Source: Acetobacter farinalis
GTDB lineage: Bacteria; Pseudomonadota; Alphaproteobacteria; Acetobacterales; Acetobacteraceae
Assembly (NCBI RefSeq): GCF_026240015.1
Contig: NZ_JAPIUX010000001.1
Location: 248,001-312,000, forward strand
DNA: 64,000 nucleotides
Reading direction: 5' to 3'
Shown here in pieces: positions 1 through 7,389 of this stretch. The position numbers and the translations under genes were made by a program. The number at the start of each line of letters is the position of its first letter. Within the stretch, counting starts at the first letter, position 1. Below the pieces are notes generated by a model. That model had not been told where the DNA came from. It saw only the letters and a program-made list of their open reading frames with translations, and did no database searches.

Positions 1-636
1 AGGCCCTGAAAGGGTGGAAACGCCCACCCGTAGAGGGCGACCCTGCAGGATGCTGGCAAAGGTGCGGTGCAGGCTGACCTTGCCCACGGCCACGGTGGGC
101 TGGCGGCTCATGAAGACAGGCAGCCAGCGCTGGGCGTCATAATGCACGCGGGGGTCACCGGTCAGGGCCGCCAGAAGGGCTGTGCCGGGGGCCACCAGCC
201 CGGAAGGGGGCGTGGCCTGCTCCTGCTGAATGTCAAAAAGATTAGCACCGGTTACGCCGTCCCACCCGGTGGTCATGCGGAGGGGGAAGGGAGTTGTATA
301 GCGCAGTTCGTCCGCCAGAGCCGGGGCCAGAAGGGCAGCCCACTGGCCGCACAGGCTGTCTGACGTGCCAGCGACAATAAGCGGGGCTGGTGGTTGATCA
401 TCCACCGGTAAAGCCGCGCGGGCGGGCCGGGAGGGGGCAAGACAGGCGGCAGCACTGCCCAGAAGGCCGCCCAGCAGCAGGCGGCGGGAGAGCGGTCTGG
501 CGGAGGATGGAAGATCCGGCTGATCAGTGCGCGGCAAGTGCGGAAAACTCCCTGTCGTCTTGTCTGTCCAAGAATCCTTGAAAGGCGGCCCGATAAAATC
601 AGGGAGATCAATCTTACTGGACCAGCCTGATCGCAT
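1..636 (-). CDS. Secreted solute receptor, TctC/Bug-like (3' part cut by window edge)
   Basis: Reads from an ATG at 636 leftwards, open through the window edge (212 codons visible). The first ~55 residues hold a polar leader, then a twin-Arg-like stretch SRRLLLGG, a hydrophobic segment and an Ala-rich cleavage region, so export is likely, possibly by Tat. The mature part begins with PLIVAGTSDS and contains GWDGVTGANL and ASILQGRPLRVGVSTLSGP. This layout resembles the periplasmic receptors of tripartite tricarboxylate transporters (Bug family): an N-terminal beta strand, a GxxGxxGAN loop, then a second lobe. The family call is inference from pattern. It lies on the hemF strand, 51 bases downstream. 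A start nearer the SRR motif is also possible because the RBS of the 636 ATG is weak. Confidence 0.5.
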   Translation of the reverse strand, partial: MRSGWSSKIDLPDFIGPPFKDSWTDKTTGSFPHLPRTDQPDLPSSARPLSRRLLLGGLLGSAAACLAPSRPARAALPVDDQPPAPLIVAGTSDSLCGQWAALLAPALADELRYTTPFPLRMTTGWDGVTGANLFDIQQEQATPPSGLVAPGTALLAALTGDPRVHYDAQRWLPVFMSRQPTVAVGKVSLHRTFASILQGRPLRVGVSTLSGP

Positions 637-674
637 CAGATTTCTGCGGCAAAATTACGGTCGTTCTGTTTCAT
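636..674 (-). other. 12-codon ORF overlapping the start of the solute receptor gene
   Basis: An ATG 13 bases after the hemF stop, preceded by AGGAAACGAGGCC (a plausible ribosome site), reads MKQNDRNFAAEI and stops in TGATG, so its stop overlaps the ATG at 636 by one base. It may couple translation of the receptor gene to ribosomes loaded at the better RBS, or it may be chance. No function can be assigned to the peptide. Confidence 0.25.
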
Positions 675-686
675 GGCCTCGTTTCC

Positions 687-1601
687 TCAGGGCCATTTGA
701 CTTCGGGTGGCATGCTCATGAGGATGGCTTCCGTATGGCCTCCGGTTTTCAGGCCAAAGGTTGTGCCGCGGTCATGCAGCAGGTTGAATTCCACATAGCG
801 GCCACGGCGCACAAGCTGGGCTTCACGCTGCTCGGGGGTCCACTCTTCCTGCATCCGGCCCCGGATAATTTCCGGGTAGGTTTCCAGAAAGGCCAGGCCG
901 ACATCTTTGGTGAACGCGAAGTCCTGCGCGGTGGCCCCGCTATCCAGCCGATCATAAAAAATACCGCCCAGCCCGCGCGGTTCATTGCGGTGCGGCAGAT
1001 AGAAATACTTGTCACACCATGCTTTGAAGCGCGGATAATATTCCGGGTTATGGCGGGCGCAGGCCTGCTCGAACCCGGCATGGAAGCGCGCGGCATCCTC
1101 AATGGCTTCAGCACTTTCGGGGAACATGGGGGTGATATCCCCACCGCCGCCAAACCAGCCCTGCGTGGTGATGATCATGCGGGTGTTGAAATGTGCCGCG
1201 GGTACCAGCGGGCTGCACAGATGCGCCACAAGGCTGATGCCGGTTGCAAAAAAGCGCGGGTCTTCCGAAGCTCCGGGAATGGTCGCGGCAAATTCGGGAG
1301 AGAAGCGGCCTTCCACAGTGGAGACATTCACGCCCACTTTTTCAAAAACCCGGCCTCGCATCAGGCTCATGACACCGCCACCACCGGGGGTGCCATCTTC
1401 ATTCTGGCGCTGCCAGCTTTTCCGTTCGAACCGGCCAGCGGCCTCATGGCCGGACAGGACGGGCGTATTCTGCTCTACGGCGTCTTCTTCAATCTGTTCA
1501 AAAGCGGCACAGATCCTGTCGCGCAGCGTTTCAAACCATGTCTGGGCGTCGGCCTTCAGGGCTGTGTGGGCGGGCACAGAATACGCTTTTGTGGGAGTCA
1601 T
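687..1601 (-). CDS. hemF: Oxygen-dependent coproporphyrinogen III oxidase
   Basis: 304 aa, normal for the aerobic HemF family. It converts coproporphyrinogen III to protoporphyrinogen IX by two oxidative decarboxylations with O2, in the cytoplasm. Visible family blocks are FNTRMIITTQGWFGGGGD (about residues 138-155) and the signature CDKYFYLPHRNEPRGLGG (about 190-207), followed by a conserved C-terminal VEFNLLHDRGT segment. The start at 1601 has the purine-rich AGAGGAAAAAAGAG upstream. It is divergent from the cytochrome b gene, so a haem-synthesis gene and bc1 genes share an intergenic region. Identification is firm. Confidence 0.97.
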   Translation of the reverse strand: MTPTKAYSVPAHTALKADAQTWFETLRDRICAAFEQIEEDAVEQNTPVLSGHEAAGRFERKSWQRQNEDGTPGGGGVMSLMRGRVFEKVGVNVSTVEGRFSPEFAATIPGASEDPRFFATGISLVAHLCSPLVPAAHFNTRMIITTQGWFGGGGDITPMFPESAEAIEDAARFHAGFEQACARHNPEYYPRFKAWCDKYFYLPHRNEPRGLGGIFYDRLDSGATAQDFAFTKDVGLAFLETYPEIIRGRMQEEWTPEQREAQLVRRGRYVEFNLLHDRGTTFGLKTGGHTEAILMSMPPEVKWP

Positions 1602-1624
1602 AACCGGCTCTTTTTTCCTCTCAC

Positions 1625-1648
1625 GCCCGGCTGGAAGCTCAGCCGGGC
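1625..1648. promoter_or_regulatory. 9-bp perfect hairpin in the hemF / cytochrome b divergent region
   Basis: GCCCGGCTG (1625-1633) and CAGCCGGGC (1640-1648) form a perfect 9-bp stem with a 6-base loop. It lies 24 bases upstream of the hemF ATG and about 130 bases before the cytochrome b ATG. No T-tract follows on either strand and no gene ends here, so it is more likely an operator or 5'-leader structure than a terminator. Confidence 0.4.
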
Positions 1649-1777
1649 CTGCTAAAGCCTTTAGAGGTGCCCCTTCCTGGCGATCATTGCAAGATCATGC
1701 CGTTCATCGTTAAACACGGGAACACTGGTCTGCATGGCGTTCGGGATGCCGTGTCGGGCAGGGGAGAGGGGAACCAG

Positions 1778-3079
1778 ATGGCGGAGATACCATCCAGCCG
1801 GGAGCAGGCGGATCAGGCTCACGGGGGGCTTGCGCCGGAGCCGCCGGGTGGGGCTGAGCCTGCATCCGCGCCCGAGGCCGCACCCATGCCCGCAGGGGTG
1901 GGAGTGGCAGCATTTGTGCGTGCATATGGTGCGTTTCCGCTGCCGCGAGACCTGAATTTTCTCTGGACCGTGGGGGCCATGCTGGTGGCCCTTCTGGCCC
2001 TGATGCTGCTGAGCGGCCTGACACTGGCGCTGACTTACACCCCGGATGCCTCACTGGCCTTCAGCTCTGTCGAGGCGCTGGAGCGGCGTGCGCCCTCCGG
2101 CTGGCTGTTGCGCAGCCTGCACATGACAGGGGCCACGTTTTTCATGGCTGCACTGTATCTGCATGTGTTCCGTGGGCTGTGTTATGCGTCCTACCGGGCG
2201 CCGCGTCAGGGTTTGTGGACGATCGGCACCCTGCTGCTGGTGCTGGTGATGGTCACGGCGTTCGCGGGCTATGTGCTGCCCTGGGGGCAGATGTCCTATT
2301 GGGGGGCGGATGTCGCCAGCAAGGCCGTGGGGGCTATCCCGCTGATAGGCGGCACGCTGGAGCAGGTTTTTCTGGGCGGAGATGCTCCGGGTTCCGCCAC
2401 GCTGCACCGGATGTTCGTGCTGCATTTCACGCTGGCGTTCACCATTGTCGGCATGGTGGTTCTGCATGTGGCGGTGCTGCACGCCAAAGGCAGCACCAGC
2501 CCCAGTTATCGCCCCGGCTCTGGGGGCGCTTCCGGCGCGACACTCCCGGATGCTGCGGGGCGGAGCCGCATGCTGCCGTTTCATCCCTATTTTACCGTCA
2601 AGGACACGCTTGGCGTGGTGGTTCTGGCCATTCTGTTTACACTGGTGATGTGCTTCTGGCCGGGGCTGGTGAGCGAGGTGGAAAACTATCGCCCGGCCAA
2701 CCCGCTGCACACACCCGCCAATATCGAACCGGAATGGTACTTCCTGCCATTTTACGGCATGTTGCAGGCTGTGCCCTCCAAGTTTGGCGGGCTTCTGGTG
2801 TCTGGCGGGGCGGTGGCTATCCTGTTTCTGGTGCCGTGGCTGGACCGTGGCACGGCGGCCACCTGTGCCGCGGGCCGGTGGGGAGGCCTGCGCTGGCTGC
2901 CGTGTGTGGCGTTGGCCGTGCTGGCCTGTTCCTTTGTGCTCTGCGGTCTTGCAGGGCGGCACCATGTGCAGGGGGGGTGGATGCTGGTGGGGCGTCTGGC
3001 AACACTGGGCTATTACCTCTATTTCCTCGCGTTTCTGCCGTTTTATGCGCGGCTGGCACAGAAGGAGCTGCGGTCTTGA
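1778..3079 (+). CDS. petB: Cytochrome b subunit of the ubiquinol:cytochrome c reductase (bc1 complex)
   Basis: 433 aa integral membrane protein. It binds two b-type haems and forms both quinone sites of complex III. Visible hallmarks: the haem-ligand helix LHMTGATFFMAALYLHVFRG, the Qo-region GYVLPWGQMSYWGA, a later histidine-bearing helix TLHRMFVLHFTLAFTIVGMV, and the PEWYFLPFYGML motif of the C-terminal domain. I start at the ATG at 1778 because GGGGAGAGGGG lies just upstream; the frame is open further 5' but has no conserved sequence there. It overlaps the cytochrome c1 gene by 4 bases. No Rieske gene precedes it, which is unusual for a pet/fbc operon. Confidence 0.95.
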   Translation: MAEIPSSREQADQAHGGLAPEPPGGAEPASAPEAAPMPAGVGVAAFVRAYGAFPLPRDLNFLWTVGAMLVALLALMLLSGLTLALTYTPDASLAFSSVEALERRAPSGWLLRSLHMTGATFFMAALYLHVFRGLCYASYRAPRQGLWTIGTLLLVLVMVTAFAGYVLPWGQMSYWGADVASKAVGAIPLIGGTLEQVFLGGDAPGSATLHRMFVLHFTLAFTIVGMVVLHVAVLHAKGSTSPSYRPGSGGASGATLPDAAGRSRMLPFHPYFTVKDTLGVVVLAILFTLVMCFWPGLVSEVENYRPANPLHTPANIEPEWYFLPFYGMLQAVPSKFGGLLVSGGAVAILFLVPWLDRGTAATCAAGRWGGLRWLPCVALAVLACSFVLCGLAGRHHVQGGWMLVGRLATLGYYLYFLAFLPFYARLAQKELRS

Positions 3080-3945
3080 GCGTGTGCCTTCCTCCGGCTT
3101 TGCGGCCGGTTGTGCAGCGGTGTGCGGGTGTTCTTGCTGCAGGCGGCCTGCTGTGGCCTGTGCTGACGGGGGTGAGTGCTGTCGTACCGGAGGGGCGCTG
3201 GAGCTTTACGCCCCCCGCGCAGGCTGAGTCCTTCGCGGGAGCACCGGCGCATGCGCCTGCGCAGGACTGGTCTTTCCGGGGGGCGCTCGGGCATTTTGAT
3301 CTGGCCGCCGTGCAGCGCGGGTATGCGGTGTTTGCCGGGGTCTGTGCCTCCTGCCACAGCCTGACGCAGGTGCATTTTTCCGATCTTGGCGGCATGGGGC
3401 TGACACCGGAGCAGGTGTCGGCTCTCGCCGCATCCTGGCAGGTTGTGGCGGGGCGGGATGCGGAAGGGCGCCTCACGCACCGCAAGGCCCTGCCGGATGA
3501 TGCGCTGCCCGCGCCCTATACCGGGCCGGAGGCCGCGCGCGCGGCAAACCGTGGTGCCGTGCCGCCTGACCTCTCCCGTATTGTGCAGGTTTACCCCGGC
3601 GGGGCAGACCGTGTGTATGCGTTGCTGACCGGCTATGCCTCTTCAGCTTCCGCGCCGGGTGCCGGGGCGGCCAGAGCCGAGGCGGGCTTTGCCAACCCTT
3701 ATGCAATCGGGCACCGCACGGCCATGCCGCCGCCCTTGCGGGAAAATGCCGTGGTGTATGCGGATGGCACCCGGCCCACCGCGCAGCAGGAAGCGCGGGA
3801 TGTCACAACCTTTCTGGCGTGGATTTCCAGCCCGCATGCGGATGATAAACGCAGGTTGGGGGTTGGGGTTGTGCTGTATCTGTGTTTTCTCGCCTGTCTT
3901 CTCGTCATCCTGAAACGGAGAATCTGGTCTCATGTCGAAAAGTGA
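3076..3945 (+). CDS. petC: Cytochrome c1 subunit of the bc1 complex
   Basis: 289 aa. Carries electrons from the Rieske protein to soluble or bound cytochrome c. Features in order: an N-terminal hydrophobic export segment (~10-30), the c-type haem site CASCH (~residues 93-97), the methionine-ligand region RTAMPPPL, the conserved YADGTRPTAQQEARDVTTFL block, and a C-terminal membrane anchor (~265-283) followed by KRR. The start is the TTG at 3076: GAAGGAG sits 8 bases upstream and it overlaps the cytochrome b stop in TTGA, so the pair is translationally coupled. The 3' end overlaps the next gene by 14 bases. Confidence 0.93.
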   Translation: MSVCLPPALRPVVQRCAGVLAAGGLLWPVLTGVSAVVPEGRWSFTPPAQAESFAGAPAHAPAQDWSFRGALGHFDLAAVQRGYAVFAGVCASCHSLTQVHFSDLGGMGLTPEQVSALAASWQVVAGRDAEGRLTHRKALPDDALPAPYTGPEAARAANRGAVPPDLSRIVQVYPGGADRVYALLTGYASSASAPGAGAARAEAGFANPYAIGHRTAMPPPLRENAVVYADGTRPTAQQEARDVTTFLAWISSPHADDKRRLGVGVVLYLCFLACLLVILKRRIWSHVEK

Positions 3946-4816
3946 ACTTGTGGAACCTGTCATCGGTCTTATTGGCGGGTCCGGCCTGTATGATATTGAC
4001 GGGCTGGAAGACAAGGAATGGCGAACCGTTGAAACCCCGTGGGGTCTGCCCTCGGACCAGCTCATGTTTGGCAGGCTGGACGGCGTGCGCTGCGTGTTTC
4101 TGCCGCGCCACGGCCGGGGGCACCCCATCCCGCCGAGCCGCCTGAACTACCGCGCCAATATCGCCGCGATGAAGATGTCCGGCGTGACGGATATTGTGTC
4201 ACTCTCCGCTGTCGGCTCCCTGAAGGAAGAACTGCCGCCGGGGCATTTTGTGATTGTTGACCAGTTTATCGATCGCACGGTCTGGCGGGAAAAGAGCTTT
4301 TTCGACACCGGCTGCGTTGCCCATATTTCCATGGCGGACCCGCTCTGCGCCCGCATTGGCGATGTGCTGGAAGAGCAGGCTAAAAAGCTCGGCCTTGAGG
4401 CCACACGCGGCGGCACATATCTGGTGATGGAAGGCCCGCAGTTTTCCACCCGTGCGGAAAGCGAGCTTTACCGGAGCTGGGGCTGCTCCGTGATCGGCAT
4501 GACCAACATGCCCGAGGCCAGCCTCGCGCGTGAAGCCGAGATCTGTTACGCGACAGTCGCCATGGTGACGGACTATGACTGCTGGCACACAGAGCATGAC
4601 AACGTGACAGTGGAAAGCGTGGTGAAAATCATGCAGGGCAATTCCGCCAGAGCCAAGGCGCTGGTCAAGGCCGTGATTCCCGCACTGGGCCAGCCGCGTG
4701 ACCTGTGCTCCGCCGGGTGTGACCGGGCACTGGAATACGCCCTGATTACCGCCCCCGAAGCACGGGACCCTGCTTTGCTCACCAAACTGAAGGCCATTGC
4801 CGGGCGTGTGCTGTAA
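3932..4816 (+). CDS. mtnP: S-methyl-5'-thioadenosine phosphorylase
   Basis: 294 aa, typical MTAP length. Splits methylthioadenosine (from polyamine and homoserine lactone synthesis) with phosphate to adenine and methylthioribose-1-phosphate, feeding methionine salvage. The N-terminal phosphate-binding GLIGGSGLYDI (~10-20), the LPRHGRGH loop (~55-62), MEGPQFSTRAESELYR and GMTNMPEASLAREAEICYA are all PNP/MTAP family blocks. The GMTNMPEA segment favours MTAP over purine nucleoside phosphorylase. It begins inside the 3' end of the cytochrome c1 gene (14-base overlap), so it is probably co-transcribed with the bc1 genes although the function is unrelated. Confidence 0.93.
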   Translation: MSKSELVEPVIGLIGGSGLYDIDGLEDKEWRTVETPWGLPSDQLMFGRLDGVRCVFLPRHGRGHPIPPSRLNYRANIAAMKMSGVTDIVSLSAVGSLKEELPPGHFVIVDQFIDRTVWREKSFFDTGCVAHISMADPLCARIGDVLEEQAKKLGLEATRGGTYLVMEGPQFSTRAESELYRSWGCSVIGMTNMPEASLAREAEICYATVAMVTDYDCWHTEHDNVTVESVVKIMQGNSARAKALVKAVIPALGQPRDLCSAGCDRALEYALITAPEARDPALLTKLKAIAGRVL

Positions 4817-4863
4817 GGGGTGCCCCATACAGCCTCTCTTGCGTGTCTCGGCAAAACGGGCGA

Positions 4864-5712
4864 ATGCTAGCCAAAAGAATGAATGGCTTTGCACGCGTGA
4901 CGATTCCTGACTACCTTCGCTCTTCAGCCCGCCCGCTGGCCCTTGTAACCGGGGCTGCGGGTGGCATTGGTGTACCGCTTGTCACCCGGCTGGTGGCGGC
5001 GGGCTACCATGTTCTGGCGCTCAGCCTGAGCGGGGGCGGTGAGGGGCAGCCGTTTGTCACCCCCCTTGCGTGTGATCTGACCAAGCCTGAACAGATTGAA
5101 CAGGTTGTGGCGCAGGTTGTGGCGCTGGGCCGCCCTGTACAGGCTCTGGTGCATTGCGCGGGCGTGATTGTGCCGCAGCGCATGGGCGGGGGAGATACGG
5201 CCTCTGTTTCCAGCCAGATTATGGTCAATCTTGAAGCGCCCATTCTGCTGACCATGAGGCTGCTGCCCCATATTCCTTCCGGCGGGCATGTGGTGTTCGT
5301 GAACTCCATGGCGGCTCTGGTGCCGCTGGAGGGAAGCAGCATCTACACCGCCAGCAAGTTCGGGCTGCGCGGGTTTGCTCTTTCTCTGGCGCAGGATGTG
5401 CGGAAGAGCGGCATTCATGTCTCTTCCGTGTTTCCCGGTGCGGTCGATACGCCCATGCTCCGGCGCGAGATTGAAAGCGGAGGCTCCCCTCTGAATTTCG
5501 TGACGGCTCCGGCCACGGCGGATGGGATTGCCTGTCTGGTGATGGGCCTGCTGCGCCGCCCGCGGGCGGAAGTGTTCTGCCCCAGTGGTGGGGACGGCAT
5601 TCTGGCGCAGCTCATGCTGATGATGCCCCGCGTCTGGCGGCTGATCCTGCCGATCCTGCTTAAAAAGGGCCGCAAGGGGTTACAGAAATATCTGGCGGGC
5701 CAGAAACGCTAA
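4864..5712 (+). CDS. Short-chain dehydrogenase/reductase (SDR), substrate unknown
   Basis: About 282 aa. Classical SDR Rossmann enzyme: the NAD(P)-binding TGAAGGIG motif (~residues 30-37), CAGV after beta-4, FVNSMAALVPLEGS with the catalytic serine region, and YTASK carrying the catalytic Tyr and Lys. The C-terminus is basic (KKGRKG). The substrate cannot be told from the sequence. The start is uncertain: a GTG at 4843, ATG 4864 or ATG 4879 are in frame and none has a good RBS; I choose 4864. It follows mtnP by ~50 bases and probably shares its transcript. Confidence 0.8.
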   Translation: MLAKRMNGFARVTIPDYLRSSARPLALVTGAAGGIGVPLVTRLVAAGYHVLALSLSGGGEGQPFVTPLACDLTKPEQIEQVVAQVVALGRPVQALVHCAGVIVPQRMGGGDTASVSSQIMVNLEAPILLTMRLLPHIPSGGHVVFVNSMAALVPLEGSSIYTASKFGLRGFALSLAQDVRKSGIHVSSVFPGAVDTPMLRREIESGGSPLNFVTAPATADGIACLVMGLLRRPRAEVFCPSGGDGILAQLMLMMPRVWRLILPILLKKGRKGLQKYLAGQKR

Positions 5713-5734
5713 GTCCCGGCAGATGCTGAAACGC

Positions 5735-5760
5735 TGAAGTTCAGGAAACACGGAACTTCA
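5735..5760 (+). terminator. Hairpin after the SDR gene
   Basis: TGAAGTTC (5735-5742) pairs perfectly with GAACTTCA (5753-5760) around a 10-base loop, 22 bases past the SDR stop. There is no U-tract, so it may be a weak terminator or an mRNA 3'-end structure. The rest of the 314-base gap between the SDR gene and the tRNA gene (5713-6026) shows no convincing coding sequence. Confidence 0.35.
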
Positions 5761-6026
5761 CGAAACCCTGAGCGACCAGAAACAGTGAATCAGAAATGCT
5801 GAACCGGCGTTCAGGTGGGTCCGCATTATGCGATCTGATGGGAACTTCGGGATTGGAAAGAAGCGGTCCGTGCCTGTGACAGATGCGGAATGAATGCACA
5901 GTCCTGCGGGCAGGCGGAACGCTCCGGTCAGACACTCTGCTCGGGCAGACTCTGAAACGGTGAAAGACGCTGAAACACACTTCGGATTTCCGAAAGGTTT
6001 TGCTTCTTATTTGAAATTTGGGAAAA

Positions 6027-6112
6027 TGGTGGAGGGAGTTGGATTCGAACCAACGTAGGCGTACGCCAGCGGATTTACAGTCCGCCCCCTTTAGCCACTC
6101 GGGCATCCCTCC
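6027..6112 (-). tRNA. tRNA-Tyr (anticodon GTA)
   Basis: On the minus strand the gene begins GGAGGGATGCCCGAGTGG and ends TCCCTCCACCA, so the 7-bp acceptor stem GGAGGGA/TCCCTCC is perfect and the CCA end is encoded. The anticodon stem-loop GGCGGACTGTAAATCCGC shows the anticodon GTA. The T-arm GTTGGTTCGAATCCAAC is canonical. The length of 86 bases fits a class II tRNA with a long variable arm, as bacterial tRNA-Tyr has. It is transcribed opposite to its neighbours. Confidence 0.97.
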
Positions 6113-6275
6113 GGGTTGTTGAGGGAGGAATTAGAGGTCATGTGGCCCGTTGTCAACACTGTGTTTTCATTCTCTTTCCCTATTCAGGAAAAAACTTTTG
6201 GCCCGGTGGGTGGACAGCCCCATGTGTTGTCAGGGAAGGTGCGGCTCAGCAGCTTTTTGAGCAGGAGAGTAGTTC

Positions 6276-7097
6276 TTGAGCAAACATGTGATGGCCAGAC
6301 GGCACACCCCGCGCTCACTGGCGGCGCTCGATACACCCATTGTTGCCCTTACGGCCTATACAGCGCCTATGGCGCGCCTGATGGACCCGCATTGTGACCT
6401 GCTGCTGGTCGGGGATTCTCTGGGGATGGTGGTTTACGGCATGGACTCCACTCTGGCTGTCACGCCCGAGATGATGATTGCCCACGGGCAGGCCGTTGTG
6501 CGCGGCAGCCAGAACGCCTGTGTGGCCATTGACCTGCCCTTTGGCAGCTACCAGCAAAGCCCGCAGCAGGCGTTTGCCGTCTCCGCCGAGATTATGGCCA
6601 AGACCGGCGCCGGGTGCGTGAAGCTGGAAGGCGGCGTGGAAATGGCCGAGACTGTGGCCTTCCTCACCCAGCGTGGCATTCCGGTTATCGGGCATATCGG
6701 GCTGAAGCCGCAATCTGTGCATACGCATGGTGGTTTTCGCACCGTGGGCCGTGGCAGTGAGGCAGAGCAGGTCATGCAGGATGCAAAAGCCATTGAAGAA
6801 GCAGGTGCTTTTTCACTGGTGATTGAAAGTACCATGGAGCCGCTGGCGCGTGAGATTACGGAAGCGCTTTCTATCCCGACCATCGGGATCGGGGCCTCTC
6901 CGGCGTGTGACGGGCAGGTGCTGGTGGCGGAAGATATGCTCGGGCTTTTCCCTGATTTTACTCCACGTTTTGTCAAACGCTTTGCTAACCTTGGGGAGCA
7001 GGTGGACAAGGCCGTGGCAGAGTATGCCGAGGCCGTGCGCAACCGGAGCTTCCCCGGTCCGGAACAATGCGTTGGGATGCCAAAAAAAGACGCCTGA
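6276..7097 (+). CDS. panB: 3-methyl-2-oxobutanoate hydroxymethyltransferase (ketopantoate hydroxymethyltransferase)
   Basis: 273 aa, standard PanB length. Transfers a hydroxymethyl group from methylene-tetrahydrofolate to alpha-ketoisovalerate, the first step of pantothenate/CoA synthesis. Family blocks: ALTAYTAPMARLMD, LLVGDSLGMVVYGMDSTL, VAIDLPFGSYQQSP, VKLEGGVEMAETV, GHIGLKPQSVHTHGGFR, and the GIGASPACDGQVLVAEDMLG region with the catalytic loop. The start is a TTG at 6276 with AGGAGAG six bases upstream; the later ATG (6291) lacks a site. PanC is not adjacent; coaE, which acts later in the same pathway, lies at 21.2 kb. Confidence 0.95.
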   Translation: MSKHVMARRHTPRSLAALDTPIVALTAYTAPMARLMDPHCDLLLVGDSLGMVVYGMDSTLAVTPEMMIAHGQAVVRGSQNACVAIDLPFGSYQQSPQQAFAVSAEIMAKTGAGCVKLEGGVEMAETVAFLTQRGIPVIGHIGLKPQSVHTHGGFRTVGRGSEAEQVMQDAKAIEEAGAFSLVIESTMEPLAREITEALSIPTIGIGASPACDGQVLVAEDMLGLFPDFTPRFVKRFANLGEQVDKAVAEYAEAVRNRSFPGPEQCVGMPKKDA

Positions 7098-7106
7098 GTC
7101 GGGTAT

Positions 7107-7131
7107 TTTCAAAAGAGTCTTTCTCTTGAAA
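7107..7131 (+). terminator. Hairpin downstream of panB
   Basis: Starting 9 bases after the panB stop, TTTCAA..GAG (7107-7117, with an AA bulge) pairs with CTCTTGAAA (7123-7131) around a 5-base TCTTT loop. No long T-tract follows. It is a probable weak terminator or RNA-stabilising hairpin. The rest of 7132-7389 holds no gene I can support. Confidence 0.4.
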
Positions 7132-7389
7132 CTGGTGGCTGGTTTTCCCTTGCGTATGGTTGGGGGAGCCAGCCATTGGCCTCCTGTCAGTTGTTCTGGG
7201 GGGAGGCCTTGGCATGGAGTGGGGGCGGTTTGGAGGGTGGCGGCATAGCGGACGCAGGTGGAATAAAAAACCGCTGTGTGTTGCTTAACTCTCCGCGTTG
7301 ACGCAAACCCCCATCACCCGTAGAACACCTCCTCCCCAACCCGCGAGCCCCAACAGGCGCAGCCTTGAGTGAAGCGCCGGAGGCGCCGC

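Noticed and set aside
1667..1777. N-terminal extension of cytochrome b
   Set aside because: It has no conserved sequence and the better SD (GGGGAGAGGGG) lies right before ATG 1778.
5741..6106. 121-codon open frame overlapping the tRNA gene
   Set aside because: It runs through the tRNA-Tyr gene on the same strand and shows no protein-like pattern.
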